Assembly (NCBI RefSeq): GCF_001514215.1
Contig: NZ_KQ948868.1
Coordinates: 62,001 to 126,000 of the forward strand
Reading direction: 5' to 3'
Origin: Streptomyces bungoensis
Lineage (GTDB): Bacteria > Actinomycetota > Actinomycetes > Streptomycetales > Streptomycetaceae
DNA: 64,000 nucleotides
Shown here: positions 50,589-59,612 of the stretch, one piece after another
Position numbering within the stretch: position 1 is the stretch's first letter
Layout: the number at the start of each line of letters is the position of its first letter
Program-made: the position numbers and the translations under genes
The notes under the pieces: model-generated
The model's database searches: none
What the model saw: the letters and a program-made list of their open reading frames with translations, nothing else
Told to the model about the DNA's origin: nothing

Positions 50589-52010
50589 ATGGCGGTGCAT
50601 CACAACCGCGGTCAGAACCGTGACCTGGAGATCAACCCGGTGTTCAGCCGCGAGCCCGTCCGCGTGCCCCGGTACGCGCTGCCGCGCGGGGAGATGGAGC
50701 CGGACACCGCCTACCAGGTGGTGCACGACGAGCTGATGCTCGACGGGAACGCCCGGCAGAACCTGGCCACGTTCGTCTCCACCTGGGCCGAACCCGAGGC
50801 CCGGCGGCTGATGGACGAGTGCGCCGAGAAGAACATGATCGACAAGGACGAGTATCCGCAGACCGCGGAGCTCGAGGCGCGCTGCGTGCACATGCTCGCC
50901 GGGCTCTGGCACGCGGAGAACCCCCGCCAGGCGATCGGCTGCTCGACCACCGGGTCGAGCGAGGCGGCCATGCTCGGCGGGCTGGCGCTCAAACGGCGCT
51001 GGCAGCACCGCCGCCGCGCCGAGAACAAGCCGACCGACCGGCCCAACATCGTCATGGGCATCAACGTGCAGATCTGCTGGGAGAAGTTCGCCGACTACTT
51101 CGAGGTCGAACCCCGCTACGTGCCCATGGACGGGGACCGCTACCACCTCACGCCCGACAAGGCGGTCGAGCTGTGCGACGAGAACACCATCGGCGTCGTC
51201 GCCGTGCTCGGCTCCACCTTCGACGGCAGCTACGAACCCGTCGCGGACATCGCCGCGGCCCTGGACGACCTGCAGGCCCGCACCGGACTCGACGTCCCCG
51301 TCCACGTCGACGGCGCGTCCGGGGCGATGATCGCCCCCTTCCTCGACCCGGACCTGGAGTGGGACTTCCGGCTGCCGCGGGTCGCCTCGATCAACACGTC
51401 CGGGCACAAGTACGGCCTGGTCATGCCCGGTGTCGGCTGGGCCCTGTGGCGCGACAAGGACGCCCTGCCCGACGACCTGGTCTTCCACGTCAACTACCTC
51501 GGCGGCGACATGCCGACCTTCGCGCTCAACTTCTCCCGGCCCGGCGCCCAGGTCGTCGCCCAGTACTACAACTTCCTGCGTCTGGGCTTCGAGGGCTACC
51601 GGCGGGTCCAGCAGACCGCCCGTGACGTCGCCACCCGGCTGGCCCGGGAGATCGCGCGGCTGGGTCCGTTCGAGCTGATCACCGACGGCAGCGACATCCC
51701 CGTCTTCGCCTTCCGGGTGCGCGAGGGCATCGACCACTTCAGCGTCTTCGACGTGTCCGCCGCCCTGCGCGAACGCGGCTGGCTCGTGCCCGCGTACACC
51801 TTCCCGAAGAACCGGACCGACCTCGCCGTCCTGCGCGTCGTGGTCCGCAACGGCTTCAGCCACGACCTGGCCGATCTGCTCCTGGAGGACCTGCGCCGCG
51901 TCCTGCCCCGGCTGGACAAGCAGGGGGAGCCGCACCGCGACGAGGACGACGCCGGCGGCTTCGCCCACGGCGCCGAGACCAAGAACCCCCGCCGCCACGG
52001 CCGCCACTGA
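50589..52010 (+). CDS. gadB: Glutamate decarboxylase (PLP)
   Basis: 473 residues, the size of GadA/GadB. N-terminal GADs motif PVFSREPVRVPRYALPRGEM, then GCSTTGSSEAAMLGGLALKR, VHVDGASGAMIAPFLDP (Asp contact to PLP) and the lysine motif INTSGHKYGLV (Lys274). It converts glutamate to GABA and consumes a proton, an acid-tolerance or GABA-shunt reaction in the cytosol. ATG at 50589 after GAGAGGA. The APC permease at 54513-55985 is a plausible partner, though it is 2.5 kb away and oppositely oriented. Confidence 0.95.
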   Translation: MAVHHNRGQNRDLEINPVFSREPVRVPRYALPRGEMEPDTAYQVVHDELMLDGNARQNLATFVSTWAEPEARRLMDECAEKNMIDKDEYPQTAELEARCVHMLAGLWHAENPRQAIGCSTTGSSEAAMLGGLALKRRWQHRRRAENKPTDRPNIVMGINVQICWEKFADYFEVEPRYVPMDGDRYHLTPDKAVELCDENTIGVVAVLGSTFDGSYEPVADIAAALDDLQARTGLDVPVHVDGASGAMIAPFLDPDLEWDFRLPRVASINTSGHKYGLVMPGVGWALWRDKDALPDDLVFHVNYLGGDMPTFALNFSRPGAQVVAQYYNFLRLGFEGYRRVQQTARDVATRLAREIARLGPFELITDGSDIPVFAFRVREGIDHFSVFDVSAALRERGWLVPAYTFPKNRTDLAVLRVVVRNGFSHDLADLLLEDLRRVLPRLDKQGEPHRDEDDAGGFAHGAETKNPRRHGRH

Positions 52011-52025
52011 CCACCGACCACGACC

Positions 52026-52055
52026 GCCGGCCCGCCACCACGACGGCGGGCCGGC
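52026..52055 (+). terminator. Hairpin after gadB
   Basis: GCCGGCCCGCC-N8-GGCGGGCCGGC: perfect 11-bp arms beginning 16 bp after the gadB stop. It lies 16 bp before the next gene, so it may terminate or attenuate. Confidence 0.6.
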
Positions 52056-52070
52056 CCCCGGAGGAAGCCC

Positions 52071-52940
52071 GTGTGCCGCCTTTTCGGCCTCAGCAGCGCC
52101 CCGCTCCGCACGCACGCCACCTTCTGGCTCCTCGACGCCCCCGACAGCCTGAGCCGGCAGAGCCACCGCGACCCCGACGGCACCGGCCTCGGCCACTTCA
52201 CCGCCGACGGCACCCCGCGGGTCGACAAGGCGCCCATCGCCGCCTACCGCGACCGCGCCTTCGCCGAGGAGGCCCGGCAGGAGGAGTCGGCGACCTTCAT
52301 CGCCCACGTCCGCTACGCCTCCACCGGAAGCCTCGACGTCCGCAACACCCATCCCTTCGAGCAGGACGGGCGGCTCTTCGCGCACAACGGGGTGATCGAG
52401 GGCCTCGACAGGCTCGACGACCACTTGGGCGAGGACCGTTCGTCGGTCCGGGGCGACACGGACTCCGAGCGCTTCTTCGCCCTGATCACCCGGGAGACCC
52501 GGCGGCACGGCGGTGACGTCACCGCCGGCATCCGGCAGGCCGCCGGGTGGATCGCCGGGAACCTGCCCGTCTTCGCGATGAACCTGATCCTCGTCACCCC
52601 GCGAGAACTGTGGGCCCTGCGGTACCCGGACACTCACGAGCTGTACGTCCTGGAGCGTCCGGCGGGCGGCCAGCACGGCAGCCGGCACCTCGACCACAGC
52701 GGCAGTCACGGCCGGATGCGCGTCCACTCGTCGCACCTCGCCGAGCACCCCGCCGTCATCGTCGCCAGCGAGCGCATGGACGACAACCCCCACTGGCGCC
52801 TGCTGGAGCCCGGCGAGCTCCTCCACGTCGGCCCCGAGCTGCACGTCACCCACCAGATCGCCCTGCCGGATCCTCCGGCGCACCGGCTCACCCTCGACGA
52901 CCTGCGCCCGGACGCCGCCGCTTCCCAGAAAGCGGCCTGA
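52071..52940 (+). CDS. Class II glutamine amidotransferase (YafJ/EgtC-like)
   Basis: 289 residues. After the start GTG the sequence is MCRLFGLSS, so Cys2 can be the N-terminal nucleophile once Met is removed. Further motifs are SHRDPDGTGLGHF, IAHVRYASTGSLD and NTHPFEQDGRLFAHNGVIEG, as in class II GATase proteins of the YafJ/EgtC type. The synthetase partner is not in the window, so the enzyme's substrate is unknown. GTG after GGAGGAAGCCC; 60 bp from gadB with a hairpin between. Confidence 0.85.
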   Translation: MCRLFGLSSAPLRTHATFWLLDAPDSLSRQSHRDPDGTGLGHFTADGTPRVDKAPIAAYRDRAFAEEARQEESATFIAHVRYASTGSLDVRNTHPFEQDGRLFAHNGVIEGLDRLDDHLGEDRSSVRGDTDSERFFALITRETRRHGGDVTAGIRQAAGWIAGNLPVFAMNLILVTPRELWALRYPDTHELYVLERPAGGQHGSRHLDHSGSHGRMRVHSSHLAEHPAVIVASERMDDNPHWRLLEPGELLHVGPELHVTHQIALPDPPAHRLTLDDLRPDAAASQKAA

Positions 52941-52990
52941 CGGCGCGGGAGTTCGCCGTACGCGCCGCGCATCGGGACGGGCGGAAAACA

Positions 52991-53017
52991 GTAGCCATGT
53001 ACATAGTAGCCATGTAC
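52991..53017. promoter_or_regulatory. Direct repeat in promoter of winged-helix gene
   Basis: GTAGCCATGTAC occurs twice (52991-53002 and 53006-53017), a 15-bp period, and the joint forms the palindrome ATGTACAT. The start codon is 41 bp downstream. It is probably the operator of the regulator just downstream. Confidence 0.55.
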
Positions 53018-53057
53018 GGTATCGGTACGTGAAGGCAGCCGACGAAGAGGAGCAGCC

Positions 53058-53504
53058 ATGACCACCACCGCGCCCGGCCTCAACGGCCGGGTCATAGCCC
53101 TGGCGCACTACGCCGCGCGAGCCCTCCTGGAGGGCGTCCTGACCCGCCGCGGCACCACCTTCCACCAGAACGTGACGCTCCGGGCCGTGGTCGCCGCGGG
53201 CGGGGCCCTCGGCCGGGACGAACTCGTCGCCGACGTCACCGGTTCGCTGAAGGTGGACGAGTCGGCCGTGCGCGGCACGCTCGGCGAGCTGACGGCCGCG
53301 CGGCTGCTGGAGCAGGACCCCGCGCAGCCCTCCCGGGTCCGGCTCACGGACGCCGGACGGGAGCTGTACGAGGGCGCCGCCGCCGAGACCGCCGGGATCT
53401 CCGCGCGGCTGTACGCCGGTATCCCGGCCGAGGACCTCGCCGTCGCCGGCCGCGTGCTGGAGCTGATCACGCAACGCGCGAACGCCGAGCTGGCCGCCGC
53501 CTGA
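53058..53504 (+). CDS. Small winged-helix (MarR-like) regulator
   Basis: 148 residues. A helix bundle (MTTTAPGLNGRVIALAHYAA) and winged-helix region (TLRAVVAAGGALGRDELVAD; VDESAVRGTLGELTAARLLE; RVRLTDAGRELYEGAAAETA) resemble MarR proteins. The wing PSRVRLTDAGRE is clear. A direct repeat upstream suggests autoregulation. ATG after AAGAGGAG. It converges on the hypothetical at 53539 with a 34-bp gap and a small hairpin. Confidence 0.75.
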   Translation: MTTTAPGLNGRVIALAHYAARALLEGVLTRRGTTFHQNVTLRAVVAAGGALGRDELVADVTGSLKVDESAVRGTLGELTAARLLEQDPAQPSRVRLTDAGRELYEGAAAETAGISARLYAGIPAEDLAVAGRVLELITQRANAELAAA

Positions 53505-53524
53505 GCCACCCCGTCCCCGGTGGC
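53505..53524. terminator. Small hairpin between convergent genes
   Basis: GCCACC-N8-GGTGGC immediately after the winged-helix stop. Short stem; tentative. Confidence 0.35.
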
Positions 53525-53538
53525 GCGGCCCGGCACCC

Positions 53539-54498
53539 TCAGCCGCGCAGCCCCAGTTCCCTGCGCCACTTCGTCAGTTGCTGCACCGGATCTCCCGTGT
53601 ACGACCACGGGGTGCGGGTGGCGCGGCGGCCCAGCATGCGCAGCACCGCCGCCGCGACGTCCGCCGTGCCGGCCAGGCAGGCCGCGTGCGCCAGGTAGCC
53701 GAGGTCCCGCCACTCGACCGGGGCGACGTCGCCGTCCGGGCGGCCCCGCACCCAGCGCTCCCAGGTCCGCCGTACGTCGTTGACCGCGCCGTCGTGGTCC
53801 CAGTGCTGGCCGATCCGCACCGAACTCCGCTGGCCCCGCGCGCCGTCGAGGACGTACCGGTACTCCTCGACCCGCGCGTACTGCACCAGCACCGGCAGCG
53901 CGCAGCCGGGCGGCGCCACCCCGGCCGCGTCCCGGGCGAAGTCGTACATCAGGCCGTGCGTGCCGTGCCAGCGGGCCGAGTAGTAGTGCAGGACCTGCAG
54001 GTGGCCCTCCGCACTGTACGGGTCCCGCCCGTACAACTCGTCCCACCAGCGGGCCAGTTCGCGCCGCCGGACGCCGGTCGGGTACAGCCGGGCGACCGAG
54101 ATCAGGGACACCCACGGCGTGGGGTCCTCCGGGCAGGCCTCGGCGGCGTGCAGGCAGGCCAGTACCGCGGTGTCGATGCGGTCCCGGTCGATCGGCACGC
54201 CCCGCCCGGCGGTGATGGCCAGGTGGAACGCCCGGGCCGTCTCCGTGGCGGCGCGCAGCACCTGCGCGTCCGCGCTCGCCGGTTCGGCGGCGAGCCACGA
54301 CTCCACCGTCGAACTGCCCGCGCAGGCCTGGGCGAGCAGCCGGATCCGGTGGCCGCGCAGGGTCCAGTCGTCGCCGGTGACCCACAGCAGGTCCCTGAGG
54401 CCCTGCCAGCGGCCGATGACGATGTCCTGCCGTGCCGAGGTGAGCGGCGCGTCGCCGCAGTCAGGGTCGAAGTCGGGTGAGAAACGGTCTCGCGCCAT
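53539..54498 (-). CDS. Conserved hypothetical protein (319 aa, helical repeats)
   Basis: MARDRFSPDFDPDCGDAPLT is followed by helical repeats rich in Ala and Leu (SWLAAEPASADAQVLRAATE; CLHAAEACPEDPTPWVSLIS; ARWWDELYGRDPYSAEGHLQ; YLAHAACLAGTADVAAAVLR), TPR-like in spacing. Soluble, no signal. I cannot name the family. ATG after GAGGACC; 14 bp from the APC permease stop, so probably its operon partner. Function unknown. Confidence 0.65.
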   Translation of the reverse strand: MARDRFSPDFDPDCGDAPLTSARQDIVIGRWQGLRDLLWVTGDDWTLRGHRIRLLAQACAGSSTVESWLAAEPASADAQVLRAATETARAFHLAITAGRGVPIDRDRIDTAVLACLHAAEACPEDPTPWVSLISVARLYPTGVRRRELARWWDELYGRDPYSAEGHLQVLHYYSARWHGTHGLMYDFARDAAGVAPPGCALPVLVQYARVEEYRYVLDGARGQRSSVRIGQHWDHDGAVNDVRRTWERWVRGRPDGDVAPVEWRDLGYLAHAACLAGTADVAAAVLRMLGRRATRTPWSYTGDPVQQLTKWRRELGLRG

Positions 54499-54512
54499 GG
54501 CGGGGTCCTCCC

Positions 54513-55985
54513 TCAGAAGTCGGTGGGGAGACCCTCGTGCAGCCGGGACGGCACGGCGGCCGCGCCGTCGGGGAGGTAGTCCGCCTCCACCGTGCGGGCC
54601 GCGTCCAGCTTCGCGGGACGGTAGTACTCGCTGCCCTGCCGCCAGTACCAGAGCATCGGGACCAGCCCGGCCGCGAGGCCGCCGATCCCGATCGCGATCG
54701 CCGGAGCGCTCAGGTCGCCCAGCGACTCGACGAAGATCCAGAACATGAACACCGCGCCGAACAGCGGCCACAGCCCGCCGAGCACGAAGTTGCCGACCGA
54801 CTTCAGCAGCATCCTGCGGTAGGCGACGACGACCGCGAGACCGGTCAGGCCGTAGTAGACGGCGATCTGCAGGCCGATCGCCGAGATCGCGTCGGAGAGG
54901 ATCTCGCCCACCGAGCCGAGCGCGTTGGAGGCGATGAACATCGCCAGCGCCACCGCACCGACCACCACGATCGCCACCCACGGCGTGTTCCACGTGCGGT
55001 GCACCCGGCCCAGCGCGGGCGGCATCGTACGGTCGCGGCCCATCGCGAAAAGCGAGCGCGTGACCTGGATCAGCGTGGTCTCCAGCGTGGCGATCGTGGA
55101 CAGCATCACCGCCACCACGAGCAGCTTGCCGCCCCAGCCCGGCCATACCTCCTCGCCCAGCACCGCCAGCACGTTGGCGTCGTTCTCCTCGATCTGCCTC
55201 GACGACAGGACGACGTTCACCGCGATGGTGAACACCTCGAACAGCAGGAACACGATGCCCACGCCGATCAGGCCCGCGAGCCCGGTCGTCCGGCGGCTGT
55301 TGCGGGTCTCTTCGCTGAGGTTGCTGGTGACGTCCCAGCCCCAGTAGTAGAACGCGGCGACGAGAGCGCCGGAGGCGAACCCGCTCACACCGTCGAAGTG
55401 CGAGAAGCCCAGCCAGGACCAGTCGAAGGCACGGGCGTCATGTCCGTGGAAGACGGCGAGCACCGCGAACAGCGCGAGCACGGCCAGCTCCACACCCGAC
55501 ATCAGCAGCTGGGCGCGGACGGTGAGCCGGGCCCCGCCCAGCACCACGCCCAGCATGACGAGGAACCAGACGGCACCGACCACCGTGGACAGGCCCGTGT
55601 CGTCGGCCAGCCGCTCGTCGAAGAGGGACAGCGTCATCGCCCCGGCGGGCAGTGAGCCGGCCACCATGAAGATGGTCGCCGAGACCACCAGCGACCAGCC
55701 GCTGAGGAAGCCCAGGAACGGGTGCAGGGTGCGCCCCACCCACGAGTAGCTGGCGCCCGCGTTGACGTCGATCCGGCTGAGGTAGCTGAAGGCGAGCGCG
55801 ATGCCCAGCATGGGTATCGCGCAGTACAGCAGGGCGGCCGGGCCGGCCAGGCCCACCGCGCCGACGAGGACGGCGGTGGTCGCGGCGAGCGAGTACGCCG
55901 GCGCGCTGCCGGCCACCGCCATCACCACGGTGTCGAACGTGCCGAGGACGTTGGCCTGGAGACCTCTGCCCCTGTTGTTGCTCAT
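54513..55985 (-). CDS. APC superfamily amino acid permease
   Basis: 490 residues, 12 transmembrane helices. N-terminal AVAGSAPAYSLAATTAVLVG fits the APC binding-site helix; FFLPGD-type motifs are absent, while YYWGWDVTSNLSEETRNSRR carries the conserved Glu of loop 6. Likely amino acid or GABA/glutamate uptake or exchange, given the gadB gene at 50589. ATG at 55985. Its promoter is probably TTGAAA-N16-TATCAT at 56185-56212 (minus strand). Confidence 0.88.
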   Translation of the reverse strand: MSNNRGRGLQANVLGTFDTVVMAVAGSAPAYSLAATTAVLVGAVGLAGPAALLYCAIPMLGIALAFSYLSRIDVNAGASYSWVGRTLHPFLGFLSGWSLVVSATIFMVAGSLPAGAMTLSLFDERLADDTGLSTVVGAVWFLVMLGVVLGGARLTVRAQLLMSGVELAVLALFAVLAVFHGHDARAFDWSWLGFSHFDGVSGFASGALVAAFYYWGWDVTSNLSEETRNSRRTTGLAGLIGVGIVFLLFEVFTIAVNVVLSSRQIEENDANVLAVLGEEVWPGWGGKLLVVAVMLSTIATLETTLIQVTRSLFAMGRDRTMPPALGRVHRTWNTPWVAIVVVGAVALAMFIASNALGSVGEILSDAISAIGLQIAVYYGLTGLAVVVAYRRMLLKSVGNFVLGGLWPLFGAVFMFWIFVESLGDLSAPAIAIGIGGLAAGLVPMLWYWRQGSEYYRPAKLDAARTVEADYLPDGAAAVPSRLHEGLPTDF

Positions 55986-56328
55986 GGACGTGCCGCTTTC
56001 GGTTGTGCCCGGTGCCCGGGCACGGCCCGACGGCTACGGGGTGGGGGGTGGTGAACCCACCCGGACCCGGGGGAGGGGTGGTCCCGGAGTCAGGGCAGGG
56101 CGGGACGGCGAGAGGGGTGGTGGAACAAAGGGTGGTGAGCACCGTGCGCCCAGTGTCGGCGGCCGGTCACCGTGTGTGGGTGCGATGATAGCGGCACCTG
56201 TTGACCTTTCAAGATGACCAACCGGTAACGTCCGCTGACCTGTTCGGAAGGCGGCCCCGGGGGATTAGGGGCGGGGTGCGCGGGATACGCGGACCGGGAC
56301 CGACCGCGTGCCGACAAGGAGGGCCACG
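55986..56328. other. Divergent promoter region, 343 bp
   Basis: Separates the APC permease (minus) from the acidic protein gene (plus). The part 56185-56235 holds a good minus-strand promoter and possibly a plus-strand one (TTGACC 56201-56206, N19, TAACGT 56226-56231). Nothing else was recognised. Confidence 0.5.
56185..56212 (-). promoter_or_regulatory. Probable sigma-70-type promoter of APC permease
   Basis: On the minus strand: TTGAAA (56207-56212), 16-bp spacer, TATCAT (56185-56190). 200 bp upstream of the permease start. One of the clearest consensus-like promoters in the window. Confidence 0.6.
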
Positions 56329-56826
56329 ATGACCGAGCCGACCCCCATGGCCGATGACGCCTACCAGCCCACCGGGACCAACGAGGAACAGGAGGACGCG
56401 GCGCCCCTGGACCTCGAGGACGCGCTCGGCGAACGCGACTACGACGACATCCTCGACGAGGGCTACTCCCCGCCCGAACGGCCCCTCGGCGTCACCAAGC
56501 ACGGCACCACGGCCGCCGAGCAGCACGAGGGCGAGACCCTGGACGAGCGGCTCGGCCAGGAGGTGCCGGACGTGACCGCGCCGCCCGGCGACGGCATCGG
56601 CGACCTGCCCGGCGGGGAGGGAGAACCGCTGGACCCCGAGGCCGGTGATCGGCGGGCGGGCCGGCTGGTGGCCCCCGACGAGGGAGCGCACACCGACACC
56701 GTCAAGGAGGAGGTCGCCGCTGACGTGGGCATCGACGGGGGAGCGGCGGGGGCGGAGGAGGCCGCGGTCCACGTCGTGCCCGACGAGACGGAACTGTCCG
56801 AGAGCGGTGGCGACGGCAGGGGCTGA
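56329..56826 (+). CDS. DUF5709-like acidic protein
   Basis: 165 residues, strongly acidic and low in hydrophobic residues (many Glu, Asp, Gly). Features DLEDALGERDYDDILDEGYS, PPERPLGVTKHGTTAAEQHE and GETLDERLGQEVPDV, typical of the DUF5709 family of actinobacteria. Probably intrinsically disordered; no function is known. ATG at 56329 after AAGGAGGG. A strong hairpin follows at 56849-56899. Confidence 0.8.
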   Translation: MTEPTPMADDAYQPTGTNEEQEDAAPLDLEDALGERDYDDILDEGYSPPERPLGVTKHGTTAAEQHEGETLDERLGQEVPDVTAPPGDGIGDLPGGEGEPLDPEAGDRRAGRLVAPDEGAHTDTVKEEVAADVGIDGGAAGAEEAAVHVVPDETELSESGGDGRG

Positions 56827-56848
56827 CCGCCGTACGGCACGGCACAGG

Positions 56849-56899
56849 GCGCCGGGCGGGGCGCGCGCCGCATCACGGCGTGCGCGCCCCGCCCGGCGC
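56849..56899. terminator. Bidirectional terminator, 18-bp perfect stem
   Basis: Arms 56849-56866 and 56882-56899 pair perfectly; the 15-nt loop has a further GCCG/CGGC pairing. Lies between the DUF5709 gene and the convergent small gene at 56935. Confidence 0.85.
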
Positions 56900-56934
56900 C
56901 TCCCCGTCGAGTTCCGCTCCGCTCCCGGGCGCCC

Positions 56935-57141
56935 CTAGGGAAGCAGCTTCTCGATCGCGGCCTGGCCCTCGGTCTCCAGCTTGCGGCGCGCCCAGTCGAG
57001 CGTGGCCGGGGTGACGTCCCTGCCCGTCGCCATCACCAGGTCCTCCGGGGTGAGATCCCTCGAAGGAGCCGAGTGGAGCAGGGCGTCCGGGGTGCAGTGG
57101 TCGTCGGACGACCGGGACTCTTCGGGTGTGGATGTCGACAT
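56935..57141 (-). CDS. Small conserved hypothetical protein (68 aa)
   Basis: MSTSTPEESRSSDDHCTPDA, then LLHSAPSRDLTPEDLVMATG and RDVTPATLDWARRKLETEGQ, ending AAIEKLLP. A charged N-terminus and a helical C-terminal half; no signal or membrane segment. Unknown family, but the good GGAGG site before the ATG and codon use support coding. 217 bp divergent from the GH15 gene. Confidence 0.7.
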   Translation of the reverse strand: MSTSTPEESRSSDDHCTPDALLHSAPSRDLTPEDLVMATGRDVTPATLDWARRKLETEGQAAIEKLLP

Positions 57142-57358
57142 GATGCCTCCTCCTCGGTCCGGATGACCGCATCCGTGCCGGTGCCGCCGAACGGGGCACC
57201 CTCTCACCATTCCCCGCCTCCGCCCACCCTGCATCCGGAAGGGCGCCGGAGGACCGGGTGACAAGCACCTGCCCACCTCGTCGCGGAGCACTCGCCCGTA
57301 AGCTGGAAAAGCGTCACAAGCCGGAAACGAGGAGCACCCGGCACCGGGAGGCCGAGCG

Positions 57359-59206
57359 ATGGCCGAGACCCCCTTCCAGCCCCTCCCGCGGGATGCGTCC
57401 GCGGGCCCCCGCTACCTGCCGATCGCCGACCACGGCCTGATCGGCGACCTGCGCAGCGTCGCGCTGGTCGGCACCGACGGCACCATCGACTGGTACTGCA
57501 GCCCTTCCTTCGACTCGCCCAGCGTCTTCGCGGCCGTCCTGGACGCCGACCGCGGCGGCTGCTTCGAACTGGCCGCCGCCGTGGCGGCGCGCACCAAGCA
57601 GTTCTACTTCCCCGACACCAACGTGCTGATCACCCGCTTCTTCACCGACGACGGCGTCGGTGAGATCCAGGACTTCATGCCGGTCACCGCCGAGACGTCC
57701 CGGGAGGCGGGCCGGCACCGGCTGATCCGGCGCGTGGTCTGCGTGCGCGGCACGGTGCCCTTCCGCGCCCTGATCGCCCCCCGCTTCAACTACGGCGCCG
57801 ACCCGCACACCGCGCGCAGCCTGGACGGCCTCGTCCTCTTCGAGTCCCCGCAGCGCGCCCTGGCGCTGACCTCCAGCGTCGCCATGGAGTGCGACGGCCG
57901 CGACGCACGGGCCGACTTCAAGCTCGCCGAGGGCGAGACGGCGGTGTTCGCGCTGGACCAGGTCGGCGGCGAGGTGGCCCCCCGCGGCTGCGCCTGCGCC
58001 GAGGCCGAGCACCAGTTCAACGCCACCGTCGCCTACTGGCGGCGGTGGCTGCACCAGTCCCGCTACCGCGGCCGCTGGCGGGAGATGGTGCACCGCTCCG
58101 CCCTCACCCTCAAGCTCCTCACCTACGCCCCCACCGGCGCCATCGTGGCCGCACCCACCACCAGCCTCCCCGAGCAGCCCGGCGGCGAACGCAACTGGGA
58201 CTACCGCTACGTGTGGGTCCGCGACGCCGCGTTCTGCGTGTACGCGCTGCTGCGGCTCGGCTTCACCGGTGAGGCGGAGGCGTTCATGGGGTTCATGACC
58301 ACGCACGTCAGCCCCGGCTGCGACGACGGCTCCGGGCCGCTGCAGATCATGTACGGCATCGACGGCCGCGCCGACCTGCCCGAGCGTGAACTGCCGCACC
58401 TGGAGGGACACCAGGGCTCCGCCCCCGTCCGGGTCGGCAACGCGGCCGCCGGGCAGCTGCAGCTCGACATCTACGGCGCGCTGATCGACTCGATCTACCT
58501 CTACGACAAGTGGGCCCAGCCCATCTCCAGCGACCAGTGGGACGACGTGTGCCATCTGGTCGACTGGGTCTGCGACCACTGGGACCAGCCCGACGAGGGC
58601 GTGTGGGAGACCCGCGGCGGCCGCAAGAACTTCCTGTACTCGCGGCTGATGTGCTGGGTGGCGATCGAGCGCGCCATCCGCCTCGCCAACCGCCGCGGAC
58701 TGCCCGCCGACCTGACCCTCTGGTACCGGTCCCGCGACGCGATCTACCGGCGGATCATGGACCGCGGCTGGTCCGCGCGCCGGGGTGCCTTCGTCCAGCA
58801 CGAGGGAGGCGACGTGCTGGACGCCTCCGTGCTGATGATGCCGCTGGCCAAGTTCATCGCGCCCACCGACCCCAAGTGGCTGTCCACCCTGGACGCCCTC
58901 ACCGACGACCTGGTCTCCGATTCGCTCGTCTACCGCTACGACCCGCAGGCCAGCCCCGACGGGCTGCGCGGCGACGAGGGCACCTTCTCCATCTGCTCCT
59001 TCTGGTACGTCGAGGCCCTCGTCCGTGCCGGGCGGCTCGACGAGGGCCGGCTGGCCTTCGAGAAGATGCTCACCTACGCAAACCACCTCGGCCTGTACGC
59101 CGAGGAGATCGGCCGCACCGGCGAACAGCAGGGCAACTTCCCGCAGGCCTTCACCCACCTGTCCCTCATCAGCGCCGCCTACAACCTCGACCGCGCCCTC
59201 GGCTGA
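57359..59206 (+). CDS. GH15 family glycoside hydrolase (glucoamylase/trehalase-like)
   Basis: 615 residues, no signal peptide. N-terminal beta-sandwich: YLPIADHGLIGDLRSVALVG and GTIDWYCSPSFDSPSVFAAV, the cytosolic GH15 trehalase-like signature. The (alpha/alpha)6 barrel has NWDYRYVWVRDAAFCVYALL, DQPDEGVWETRGGRKNFLYS (general acid Glu) and the C-terminal YAEEIGRTGEQQGNFPQAFT (general base Glu). It probably hydrolyses trehalose or an alpha-glucoside in the cytosol. ATG after GGGAGGCC. Confidence 0.9.
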   Translation: MAETPFQPLPRDASAGPRYLPIADHGLIGDLRSVALVGTDGTIDWYCSPSFDSPSVFAAVLDADRGGCFELAAAVAARTKQFYFPDTNVLITRFFTDDGVGEIQDFMPVTAETSREAGRHRLIRRVVCVRGTVPFRALIAPRFNYGADPHTARSLDGLVLFESPQRALALTSSVAMECDGRDARADFKLAEGETAVFALDQVGGEVAPRGCACAEAEHQFNATVAYWRRWLHQSRYRGRWREMVHRSALTLKLLTYAPTGAIVAAPTTSLPEQPGGERNWDYRYVWVRDAAFCVYALLRLGFTGEAEAFMGFMTTHVSPGCDDGSGPLQIMYGIDGRADLPERELPHLEGHQGSAPVRVGNAAAGQLQLDIYGALIDSIYLYDKWAQPISSDQWDDVCHLVDWVCDHWDQPDEGVWETRGGRKNFLYSRLMCWVAIERAIRLANRRGLPADLTLWYRSRDAIYRRIMDRGWSARRGAFVQHEGGDVLDASVLMMPLAKFIAPTDPKWLSTLDALTDDLVSDSLVYRYDPQASPDGLRGDEGTFSICSFWYVEALVRAGRLDEGRLAFEKMLTYANHLGLYAEEIGRTGEQQGNFPQAFTHLSLISAAYNLDRALG

Positions 59207-59324
59207 CACCGGGCGGACATGACCGATTCGCACCGGTTCCGGGCGGTGTGTCCGCAGGTCGCACGGGTACCCGGGCGTCTCCGAAGCGCCATCGGCACAG
59301 GGTCGACCGAAGGAGGAAACCCGT

Positions 59325-59561
59325 ATGACCAGCACCAGCGAGACCGGCGAGGTCACCGGCACCCGGGACAAGGACTACGACCTGATCTGGTTCGTCGAGG
59401 CGTGCCTGAGCAACGCCCTGCGGCTGGAGCAGTACATCCAGGACGCCGAGCGCGGCAAGGACGACGAGATCGTCGAGCTGTTCCGCAAGGCCCAGGCCGA
59501 CAGCCGCAAGGGCGCCGAGCTGGGCAAGCGGCTGCTGCGCTCCCGGCTGGACGGCAGCTGA
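59325..59561 (+). CDS. Small helical hypothetical protein (78 aa)
   Basis: MTSTSETGEVTGTRDKDYDL then WFVEACLSNALRLEQYIQDA and IVELFRKAQADSRKGAELGK. Two amphipathic helices, charged, no signal. Good GGAGG site 8 bp before the ATG. Unknown function; similar small proteins occur beside glycoside hydrolases in Streptomyces but I cannot name a family. Confidence 0.7.
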   Translation: MTSTSETGEVTGTRDKDYDLIWFVEACLSNALRLEQYIQDAERGKDDEIVELFRKAQADSRKGAELGKRLLRSRLDGS

Positions 59562-59612
59562 CCACACCTCCCGGGCGACACACCCCGCCCAGGTGGACCG
59601 GGAACCCGGTAC

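Noticed and set aside
50391-53474. A 1027-codon minus-strand frame
   Set aside because: Antisense to gadB, the amidotransferase and the winged-helix gene, all of which have clear motifs.
57314-59371. A 685-codon minus-strand frame
   Set aside because: Antisense to the GH15 gene with all its catalytic motifs.
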